The notes under the pieces: generated by a model | Databases searched by the model: none | Told to the model about the DNA's origin: nothing | Seen by the model: the letters and a program-made list of their open reading frames with translations, nothing else | Translations under genes and position numbers: made by a program | Assembly: GCA_050258555.1 (NCBI GenBank) | Contig: JBLMZA010000045.1 | Coordinates: 1 to 6,588 of the forward strand | DNA: 6,588 bases | From: CAISDA01 sp050258555 | Lineage (GTDB): Bacteria; Bacteroidota; Ignavibacteria; UBA10030; UBA8401 | Direction of reading: 5' to 3' | Shown: positions 1 through 6,076 of the stretch, piece after piece | Layout of the letters: each line of letters begins with the position of its first letter | How positions within the stretch are numbered: position 1 is the first letter of the stretch

Positions 1-3000
1 CGGTGTTATAGTACCAGTTGTCCCCCGATGGATCTCCGCTCAGTTCGGGGAAGAGTGAGTTCCGGTTGATGAAGTCGGCATATTTCGCGCGCTCCTGCTC
101 ATCGGTCAATTGGTCGATGCCCGTATCTTCATCCTCTGCCAGGATGCCGTTTTTCAACGCATCCTTGTCTTCGGTATCCAGCTTCCGGTTCACCAGCACG
201 TCCTCGTTGATCGCCCCGAGATCGATGAAGATCTTGCGCGTCGTATCGACGCGTCCGGAATCGACCTTCACCCAGAGTTCGATGAAGTTGATGTTCTCGC
301 GCACGAGATCGAGCGCCGAGGACGACAAAACGCGCTGTATGCCGGCCCAGTTCCGCTTCACCGAATCGGGAGACGCCGCACTGCCGAAATTGTTCGCCAG
401 ATGGTCCGAATAGTTATAGGCGCCGCGGTTGCGCGGGTCGTAATGCAGCGTCATGACGGTCAACCATTCCTGGCCTTTCGCAACAGTCTTTTTATCTCCA
501 TAGATGTCGGAAATCCTCACACTGGTTGGCATGTTATACCAATACATCCGGCCCTTCTGGAAAATCTTGAGCTCATCGGCAACGGGCGTTTTGATGTCGG
601 TGTCGACATACGGATTGTATGCCGGCGGGCTCGCATCGTGCCACAAGCCGTATGTGACGCCGAGCGGAATCGTGCGTTTTGCGCCTTCAAAATCGTCGAC
701 GTAGGCGATGCTCTGCCCGTTATCGATCGGGATGGGACTCTTCTTCGTGTTCGGATCCGGACTCATATAGGCCGCTTCGCCGAACACGCTGATGTCCGAT
801 TTCTCCTTCGTGCTGATGAAGGGCAGCGCATCGATCGCCTTCGTGAGCAAATCGAGGTCCGCTCCGGTTTTGCCGTCGATGCCGTAAATCGCATTCTTCA
901 TCGGCTCTTCACCCAGGCGCACCTTGTCGGAGAGCGTCTGCTGGTCGAGGCTCATCATCGTGAATCCCAACTGCGTCCGGTCGGATAAATTCAGATCGCC
1001 GCGCAGTCCCAGCAGCGTCTTCGAGGCAAGCTGGAAGAGGTCGTTCTGCTCGAACTTCACCGAAAGGTTCGCACCCGGAACGAGCGCAGCCTGGTTCTTG
1101 ATGATCACCTGCCCGATGATGTAATCGACCGTGTAGTCGACGTTCGGCGTCAGCGCCTGATTATTCAGGAGCACCTGGACGCTTCCCTCGACGATGTTGA
1201 AGCCGAGGTTGATCGTATTGGACATGCCCGCGGTCGTCTTGCCCGTGATCAAAAACCGGTCGCGGATCTGGTAGTTCTGCGCCGCAAAAACCGTCGTATC
1301 GTAGACCTGCTTATAAATGAACGAATCGGGCGAAACCGGAACGCTGTAGCGCTGGAAACCCTGTTTCAGCCCCTCGTTGAACGGCTCGAGCGACGGAAAG
1401 ATGATCTCGCCCCGTTCCTCGTCGATGGTGATACCCGGCGAATAATCGAATTTGCCGTCGGGCGTGGTGCCGCCGCCTTCCGAATATTTGTCGAGACCCA
1501 AGATCTGGAGGATATTCGTCCCCTCGATTTTCGGCGTTGGCTCGCCCTGGTTCTGGCGGTAGACGATATCGAGCGAGAAGCCTTCCTTCTTGATGTTGCG
1601 TCCGCCGAGCGGATAAATGTTCTTCATCTGTCCCCGCCAGGCCGCCTTGAACTGCGGCAGCAGGCTCTTCGGCTTGATGAGCTTCAGGACGAGCGTCGCG
1701 CTGGTGTCGTTCGTGCTGTTCTTTTCGCGGCTCGTCATCGTACCGTAAAAACGATCTGTGCCGGCTGCGACGTCTCCCACGCGGTAGGCGATGGCGACGG
1801 CAAGACCCTCGGTCGAGCGGTTCATCGTGATCGTGCCGTAAGCCCTGTCGATCCGGTAGTCTTTCTCGTCCTCGAGCTTGATCCACTGTCCTTCTTCCAC
1901 CTCGCCCGGAGTCGCTACACCGACAGGCTTTCGCTGCGCATCGTACGCGCTCGGATCGCCGTTTGTTGAATCAAGATGGATGTACGCATTGGCCTTGCGC
2001 GCCAGTGTCTGATCGGAACTCTGGTTCGTGATCCAGACTTCGTAGTCCGTGATCATCATTCTCGCGTCCGTGCGGGGAATCTGTTCGAACTGCCATTCAT
2101 AAATATACCGGTAGAGCGTATCGATGAAGAAGTGGTCCTTCGAATAATCGTACGCCTTCTTTTCGAACGGCACTTCGGAGCTTCCGCCGGTCACGGTCTT
2201 TTCCTGCACCTGACCCTTCTTCTGCGACGCGACCGCGGTCAGTTTCAAAGGCCCCAACTGGAACTGGGCCTTGATGCCGAAGAGCGCCGAGCTGCTCGAG
2301 ATGAACTTCGAATTCGTGGGAAGCGACACGTTGCCGGCTTCCACGCTCTGGACGATCTCGTCCTCGTAGCCCGTGTACTTGATCTTCAGCTGGTTTTCAT
2401 ACTCGAACTGCCGCTGCGTGTTCCAGTCGGCGTTGATGTTCAGCTTGTCACCGATCGTGCCGCTCACATTGATCTGCACTTCCTGCGCGAAATCGGGTTC
2501 GTTGCGCGAGTTGCCGAGCGCGGAGGTCGTGACCTGATCGGTGGTCGTGTTGCGGAATGCGGCGCGGATATCGACCGCACCCGAGATGTGCAGATTGATG
2601 CGCGGCGGACCGAAGATGCTGAAGACGGGGTTGGCCGGGATCGGAATATCGATATTCGTGAACGACGTGAGGAGCTCGCCCAGGTCGTCGCGTTTTTTCG
2701 CTTCCTCGTTCTTCAGCACCAACTCTTCGAAGTTCTGCGTGATGCCGGCCTTGAAACGCTGCGCGATGTATTCATCCAGAGGCATGCGCACCGGCACGCG
2801 CACATCCTTCCCTCCCACCGTCTGGCGGATAATGACAAAACGTCCGGTCGAATCGAGCGACGCTTCGGTCTGCACAAGCGTCGGCTGCTTCAGGAACATC
2901 GAATAGCCGCGCGGCTGCACGGGCAGCGCTGTCACCGATTCCGGCCGCTTGTAATGGAACTGCTCGATGCGGGCAGTGGAATCCCTCGGCACGCGTTTGA

Positions 3001-3289
3001 TCGAATCGATGCGCACCGAATCGGCATGCGTCAGCGTATGGAGCGAATCATTCCGCAGCGAATCGGGCAGCACATGGAGCGAATCGTTCCGCAGCGAATC
3101 GCTCAGCGCTGGGAGCGTGCTGTCGCCCGGCATGGGATGGTACGGTGCAGCCTGCACCTCGCGCTGAGGAGCGCCCCACAGCATGAAGCCCCAGAGCATC
3201 GCAAGCGCGCCGAAGACCGTAGTGATCGCTGCCGTCTGATGTCGAGCAATGAATTGACGGATCGCTGTTGGCAACAAAGTAAGGTTCAT
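1..3289 (-). CDS. sprA: SprA/SovT, type IX secretion outer-membrane translocon, N-terminal part (3' end outside window)
   Basis: SprA is the very large outer-membrane beta-barrel that forms the export channel of the type IX secretion system (T9SS) and is needed for gliding in motile species. Family members run to about 2300-2500 residues, so the 1096 codons here are somewhat under half. Reading from the ATG at 3289-3287, the frame is open to the window edge with no stop or frameshift. A hydrophobic stretch at residues 21-40, then a possible signal cleavage near residue 47 (VQA-AP), fits export. Residues 64-87 are a tandem Asp-Ser-Leu repeat. Residues 220-360 carry the SprA signature, including GDKLNINADWNTQ, EAGNVSLPTNS and ALFGIKAQFQLGPLKL. 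Further conserved pieces are VDDFEGA (864-870), LDTEDK (1037-1042), EDEDTGID (1052-1059) and GDPSGDNWYY (1085-1094). An in-frame TAA 12 codons upstream (3325-3323), with no other ATG between, fixes the start. No Shine-Dalgarno is visible. The gene is divergent from lptF. The family call is from recognised motifs; no search was run. Confidence 0.95.
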   Translation of the reverse strand, partial: MNLTLLPTAIRQFIARHQTAAITTVFGALAMLWGFMLWGAPQREVQAAPYHPMPGDSTLPALSDSLRNDSLHVLPDSLRNDSLHTLTHADSVRIDSIKRVPRDSTARIEQFHYKRPESVTALPVQPRGYSMFLKQPTLVQTEASLDSTGRFVIIRQTVGGKDVRVPVRMPLDEYIAQRFKAGITQNFEELVLKNEEAKKRDDLGELLTSFTNIDIPIPANPVFSIFGPPRINLHISGAVDIRAAFRNTTTDQVTTSALGNSRNEPDFAQEVQINVSGTIGDKLNINADWNTQRQFEYENQLKIKYTGYEDEIVQSVEAGNVSLPTNSKFISSSSALFGIKAQFQLGPLKLTAVASQKKGQVQEKTVTGGSSEVPFEKKAYDYSKDHFFIDTLYRYIYEWQFEQIPRTDARMMITDYEVWITNQSSDQTLARKANAYIHLDSTNGDPSAYDAQRKPVGVATPGEVEEGQWIKLEDEKDYRIDRAYGTITMNRSTEGLAVAIAYRVGDVAAGTDRFYGTMTSREKNSTNDTSATLVLKLIKPKSLLPQFKAAWRGQMKNIYPLGGRNIKKEGFSLDIVYRQNQGEPTPKIEGTNILQILGLDKYSEGGGTTPDGKFDYSPGITIDEERGEIIFPSLEPFNEGLKQGFQRYSVPVSPDSFIYKQVYDTTVFAAQNYQIRDRFLITGKTTAGMSNTINLGFNIVEGSVQVLLNNQALTPNVDYTVDYIIGQVIIKNQAALVPGANLSVKFEQNDLFQLASKTLLGLRGDLNLSDRTQLGFTMMSLDQQTLSDKVRLGEEPMKNAIYGIDGKTGADLDLLTKAIDALPFISTKEKSDISVFGEAAYMSPDPNTKKSPIPIDNGQSIAYVDDFEGAKRTIPLGVTYGLWHDASPPAYNPYVDTDIKTPVADELKIFQKGRMYWYNMPTSVRISDIYGDKKTVAKGQEWLTVMTLHYDPRNRGAYNYSDHLANNFGSAASPDSVKRNWAGIQRVLSSSALDLVRENINFIELWVKVDSGRVDTTRKIFIDLGAINEDVLVNRKLDTEDKDALKNGILAEDEDTGIDQLTDEQERAKYADFINRNSLFPELSGDPSGDNWYYNT
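3029..3100 (-). repeat. 36-bp tandem repeat encoding two DSLRNDSLH-type 12-residue units in SprA
   Basis: Two nearly identical 36-base units lie end to end within sprA, encoding residues 64-75 (DSLRNDSLHVLP) and 76-87 (DSLRNDSLHTLT). A degenerate continuation (ADSVRIDSIK, residues 89-98) follows, and a partial unit (STLPALS) precedes them. The unit length is a multiple of three, so copy-number change would keep the frame. The segment sits just after the signal region and is probably a flexible, exposed periplasmic linker. Asp-Ser-rich N-terminal linkers are, as I recall, common in SprA proteins. Confidence 0.85.
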
Positions 3290-3314
3290 GAGAGTTGGGA
3301 GAACAGTCGTGAAT

Positions 3315-3351
3315 GAAAGCGCTTAACAATCAACCTGCCGACAACGCTTTC
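3315..3351 (-). other. possible stem-loop in the sprA leader
   Basis: GAAAGCG at 3315-3321 and CGCTTTC at 3345-3351 form a 7-base inverted repeat around a 23-base loop, about 26 bases upstream of the sprA ATG. With one bulged base, two extra A-T pairs could extend it. It would lie in the sprA mRNA leader if transcription starts near 3447. A stem this short with so long a loop can occur by chance, so this is a weak candidate only. Confidence 0.2.
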
Positions 3352-3453
3352 GCCTGTAGCCGGAGTTTGCTGTTGAACTGCACTGTAATGTTTCTTCGTA
3401 GCAAACGTTCGATTGACCGTTCTCCTCGCGTGGATGGATACTGAAGTACTCTT

Positions 3454-3484
3454 AAAAATTAGAAAAAAACGAAAAGAATTTCAA
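3454..3484 (-). promoter_or_regulatory. candidate Bacteroidota-type promoter for sprA
   Basis: On the minus strand, TTG (3484-3482) is followed after 20 bases by TAATTTTT (3461-3454). The Bacteroidota primary sigma factor favours a -33 TTTG/TTG and a -7 TAnnTTTG about 19-20 bases apart, so this matches in spacing and in seven of eight -7 positions. Transcription would start near 3447 and give a leader of about 150-160 bases. The surrounding DNA is A/T-rich, which makes chance matches easy. Confidence 0.35.
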
Positions 3485-3485
3485 G

Positions 3486-3513
3486 TTGTAATATTTAGTT
3501 TGTATATTTTATC
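3486..3513 (+). promoter_or_regulatory. AT-rich region immediately before lptF, possible -7 element
   Basis: The last bases before the lptF ATG are almost all A/T and contain TAGTTTG (3496-3502), one base short of the Bacteroidota -7 consensus TAnnTTTG, followed by TATATTTTAT. I see no matching -33 TTG at proper spacing. If this -7 is real, the transcript would start only a few bases before the ATG and be nearly leaderless. No Shine-Dalgarno is present, and an A/T-rich, unstructured start region is typical of translation initiation in this phylum. Confidence 0.25.
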
Positions 3514-4896
3514 ATGCTTATTTACAAACACATTCTGAAAGCCCATATTGCGCCCTTTTTCGGGTCATTCTTCGTCCTGATGGCGCTCTTCGTGCTTCAG
3601 TTCGTCATGAAGTTCATGGACCAGCTCATCGGCAAGGGCCTGAGCGGCGCGGTCATCATCGAACTCATGCTCATGAACCTCGCCTGGATGGTCGTGCTGG
3701 CCGTGCCGATGGCGGTGCTCATCGCCACGCTCATGGCGTTCGGCGGACTCTCCTCTTCGAGCGAAATCACCGCCATGAAAGCCAGCGGCATCTCGCTCTA
3801 TAAGATGGTCGCGCCGGTGCTCATCCTTGCCGCCGCCCTTGCATATTTCATGGTCGTCTTCAACAACCGCATCCTTCCCGAAGCCAATCATCGTTCGAAG
3901 ACGCTCATGATGGATATCCGCAAGAAGAAGCCGACGCTCACGCTCGTTCCCGGCCTCTTTTCACAGGATATGCCGGGTCTTTCGATCCTCGTGCGCAAGA
4001 CGTTCGAAACATCGAACGAGCTTGAAGGCGTCATCATCTACAATCATTCGAATCCGCAGAAAAACACCGTCATCACCGCCAAGCGCGGCATCATCTCGTT
4101 CACGTCCGACTACAAGCGGCTCATCATGGATCTCTTCGACGGAGAAATTCACGAGCTCGACAACACCAACTTCCACACATACCGCGCCGTCACGTTCGAG
4201 CGCCAGCGCCTGACGACGGCGGCCGAAGGATTCGATTTCGAACGTTCGTCGAACAACGCCTTTTCGCGCGGCGACCGGGAGATGAGCGTCGGTGAAATGC
4301 GTTACATGACCGACAGCCTGACGCGCGAAGTCACGCGTAGCCGCGAGCACGTCCGGATCTTCAGCACGTCGCTCACGGATAAGCTGCTTGACGGATCGGT
4401 CGACATACACACATCCGATTACATCCTCTGGCAGCCCGTCGAGCAGTACACGACCATCGGAAGCCAGCTGATGTTCACGCGCACGCTGCTCGATGCCGAA
4501 TATGCCAACATCGATTACCGCTCGAAGCAGATCCGCGAGTATCAGACCGAGATACAGAAAAAATATTCGATCCCGATCGCCTGCTTCATCTTTGTGCTCG
4601 TGGGCGCCCCGCTCGGCGTCATGGCCCGCCGCGGCGGATTCGGCATCGCCGCCTCGCTCAGCCTCGGCTTCTTCCTGCTCTACTGGGCGTCACTGATCGG
4701 CGGCGAAAAGCTCGCCGACCGCGAGATCATCTCTCCTTGGTTCGGCATGTGGATGGCCAACATCGCCATCGGCGCATTGGGACTCTTCCTCACATACCGC
4801 ATCGCCAAGGAAAACGTCGAACTCTCATTCGACTGGCTGATGCGCCTGGTGCCCGCGCGCCTCGTTGCGGCGGTGAAAAAGAGACTGCACGGATGA
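3514..4896 (+). CDS. lptF: LptF/LptG-family lipopolysaccharide export permease, long Bacteroidota-type form
   Basis: This is a YjgP/YjgQ-type permease of 460 residues. With its partner and the LptB ATPase it would form the inner-membrane LptB2FG transporter that extracts lipopolysaccharide and passes it to the periplasmic bridge. Six membrane segments are visible: about 14-34, 57-78, 99-116, 352-372, 377-396 and 408-428. The cytoplasmic loop after segment 2 carries the conserved SSSEITAMKASGIS (81-94, with Glu84), the coupling region facing LptB. Residues 120-235 are the beta-rich periplasmic jellyroll. Residues 240-350 form an extra polar, partly helical segment absent from the 366-residue E. 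coli LptF and responsible for the greater length. Segment 4 has the family-typical VGAPLG (363-368). The ATG at 3514 gives the usual short N-terminal amphipathic helix (LIYKHILKAH). The stop overlaps the start of the next gene. Naming it lptF rather than lptG rests on gene order and is the least certain part. Confidence 0.9.
   Translation: MLIYKHILKAHIAPFFGSFFVLMALFVLQFVMKFMDQLIGKGLSGAVIIELMLMNLAWMVVLAVPMAVLIATLMAFGGLSSSSEITAMKASGISLYKMVAPVLILAAALAYFMVVFNNRILPEANHRSKTLMMDIRKKKPTLTLVPGLFSQDMPGLSILVRKTFETSNELEGVIIYNHSNPQKNTVITAKRGIISFTSDYKRLIMDLFDGEIHELDNTNFHTYRAVTFERQRLTTAAEGFDFERSSNNAFSRGDREMSVGEMRYMTDSLTREVTRSREHVRIFSTSLTDKLLDGSVDIHTSDYILWQPVEQYTTIGSQLMFTRTLLDAEYANIDYRSKQIREYQTEIQKKYSIPIACFIFVLVGAPLGVMARRGGFGIAASLSLGFFLLYWASLIGGEKLADREIISPWFGMWMANIAIGALGLFLTYRIAKENVELSFDWLMRLVPARLVAAVKKRLHG
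4873..4884 (+). promoter_or_regulatory. purine-rich weak ribosome binding site before lptG
   Basis: GTGAAAAAGAGA lies inside the end of lptF, eight bases before the lptG ATG at 4893. It supports that start over an in-frame ATG far upstream inside lptF (4737), which would add 52 low-complexity residues unlike the family. The lptF stop and lptG start share ATGA (4893-4896), so coupled translation by terminating ribosomes is the likely main mechanism. Confidence 0.4.
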
Positions 4897-5978
4897 AAAT
4901 TCTCGACCGCTACATACTGAAAGAATTTCTGCTCGGAACGCTCTTCGGACTCGTGTCGTTCGTGTCGCTGTTCGTCATCATCGATCTGATGGAAAGTCTC
5001 GGCGACTTTCTCGACAACAATGTGCGCACGGTCGTCATCGTCCAGTATTACATCGCCTTCATGCCGGAGATCATCAAGCTCATGATGCCGGTCGGCGTTC
5101 TGCTTTCGTGCCTCTTCACCACCGGCAAGCTTGCAAGCCAGAACGAACTCACCGCCATGAAGTCGGGCGGCATGAGCATGTATCGGTATATGGCGCCGCT
5201 CGTGATCGTTGCCTTCCTCATCAGCGCCGCCTCGGTCTACTTCAACGGATGGATCGTTCCCTATGCCAACCAGTATAAATTCGCGATCGAGCGAAGTTAC
5301 CTGCATCGCGGGCACGAAGCTGCGGCGCGTCTGAATATGTATCTGCAGGACGGTCCGAAGCGCATCGTCTATCTGAACGTCTACGACGGCGTCTCGCGCA
5401 CGGGCTCGCGCGTTTCGATACAGGAATTCAGCGATACGAGCCTCATCAGCATCTCGCGGCGCTACGATGCGCAGCAGATCGTCTGGGATACGACACACAA
5501 TGTCTGGAAACTCCGGTACGGCGTCGAACGGATATTGACGGGCTCCGCGCAGCGCGTCCGGAATTTCACGGAATTCCCGATGGCCGGCCTGCACTTTACG
5601 CCCCCGGACCTCGTCGAAAAGACCGACAGGCCCGATGAAATGAATTATTTTGAGCTGCGCCATTTCATCGAACAGCAGCAGCGGAGCGGCAACGATGTGT
5701 CGCGCTGGATGGTAGATTTTTATTCGAAGGTGTCGTTTCCTTTTGCCAGTGTGATCGTGGTGCTCTTCGGCGTGCCGTTTTCATTCGGCAAGCGCCGGAG
5801 CGGCCTCGCACTGCAGTTCGGCATCTCGCTGGCCGTCTGTTTCGTCTATCTTGCATTCATGAAGATCAGCCAGGTCTTCGGCTATAACGGCGATCTTCAT
5901 CCTCTTCTGACTGCCTGGCTCGCCAACATTCTGTTTGCCGCGGCGGGCGTCGTCAACATCATCCGCGCTGAAAAATAA
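4893..5978 (+). CDS. lptG: LptF/LptG-family lipopolysaccharide export permease, standard-length form
   Basis: This second YjgP/YjgQ-type permease, 361 residues long, is very close to the 360 residues of E. coli LptG. It is presumed to pair with the upstream permease as the other half of the LptB2FG core. It starts with the classic amphipathic helix KILDRYILKEFL. Membrane segments lie at about 12-34, 56-78, 100-120, 278-298, 304-324 and 336-357. The cytoplasmic coupling motif is NELTAMKSGGMS (84-95, Glu85), matching the equivalent motif of its partner. Residues 121-270 are the periplasmic beta-jellyroll, with many alternating hydrophobic strands such as KRIVYLNVYDG. Segment 4 includes FASVIVVLFGVPFSFGK (284-300), characteristic of the family. 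The four-base overlap with the previous gene indicates one operon and probably equal synthesis. The frame ends with TAA (5976-5978) just before the repeat-rich convergent spacer. No key feature appears missing. Assignment as G rather than F is by position and length. Confidence 0.9.
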   Translation: MKILDRYILKEFLLGTLFGLVSFVSLFVIIDLMESLGDFLDNNVRTVVIVQYYIAFMPEIIKLMMPVGVLLSCLFTTGKLASQNELTAMKSGGMSMYRYMAPLVIVAFLISAASVYFNGWIVPYANQYKFAIERSYLHRGHEAAARLNMYLQDGPKRIVYLNVYDGVSRTGSRVSIQEFSDTSLISISRRYDAQQIVWDTTHNVWKLRYGVERILTGSAQRVRNFTEFPMAGLHFTPPDLVEKTDRPDEMNYFELRHFIEQQQRSGNDVSRWMVDFYSKVSFPFASVIVVLFGVPFSFGKRRSGLALQFGISLAVCFVYLAFMKISQVFGYNGDLHPLLTAWLANILFAAAGVVNIIRAEK

Positions 5979-5994
5979 AAAAGATGAAGCATTT

Positions 5995-6066
5995 GGGCGA
6001 AGCAACCCACATACGCGCTTTACGCGCGTATCATTTCCGGCTTCGCCCCACATAACGCTTCGCCCC
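5995..6066. terminator. nested inverted repeats in the convergent spacer, probable transcription terminator
   Basis: GGGCGAAGC (5995-6003) is exactly complementary to GCTTCGCCC at 6040-6048 and again at 6057-6065. Between the arms sits an inner perfect hairpin: ATACGCGC (6011-6018), a five-base loop, then GCGCGTAT (6024-6031). The position between the lptG stop and the stop of the converging gene favours a two-way terminator. No T-run follows on the plus strand. On the minus strand a CTTTTTTATTTTT tract (5983-5971) follows the last arm by about eleven bases, so the fit to a textbook intrinsic terminator is imperfect on both sides. Confidence 0.5.
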
Positions 6067-6070
6067 ACAT
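6040..6070. repeat. 14-bp direct repeat GCTTCGCCCCACAT, two copies 17 bp apart
   Basis: GCTTCGCCCCACAT occurs at 6040-6053 and again at 6057-6070. The last seven bases, CCCACAT, occur a third time at 6006-6012. Either copy can pair with GGGCGAAGC at 5995-6003, giving two alternative stems. This looks like a small duplicated intergenic element, possibly one unit of a dispersed palindromic repeat family, but whether it recurs elsewhere in the genome cannot be seen from here. Confidence 0.8.
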
Positions 6071-6076
6071 CATTCT

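Noticed and set aside
110..988. Plus-strand open frame of 292 codons opposite sprA
   Set aside because: It is the antisense shadow of the SprA coding frame, Arg/Asp/Val-rich with no domain I recognise. The opposite strand carries conserved SprA motifs over the same bases.
1311..1886. Minus-strand 191-codon frame overlapping sprA
   Set aside because: It is on the same strand as sprA but shifted. The product is rich in Arg, His and Glu with no motif, whereas the SprA frame is unbroken through the same bases.
3029..3100. CRISPR-like or mobile-element repeat
   Set aside because: The copies are directly adjacent with no spacers, in frame within sprA, and encode a typical low-complexity linker.
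1976..3316. Plus-strand open frame of 446 codons opposite sprA
   Set aside because: It lies antisense to the clearly recognisable SprA frame, its product is an Arg/His/Asp-rich sequence with no familiar motif, and long antisense frames are expected where GC-rich codon choice avoids codons whose complement is a stop.
4737..4892. Upstream in-frame extension of lptG (52 extra residues)
   Set aside because: The extension is Arg/His-rich, lies inside lptF and displaces the conserved N-terminal amphipathic helix that begins at the ATG at 4893.
4680..5663. Minus-strand open frame of 327 codons opposite the two permeases
   Set aside because: It spans the lptF/lptG junction antisense to two well-supported membrane proteins and gives a highly charged product without recognisable motifs.
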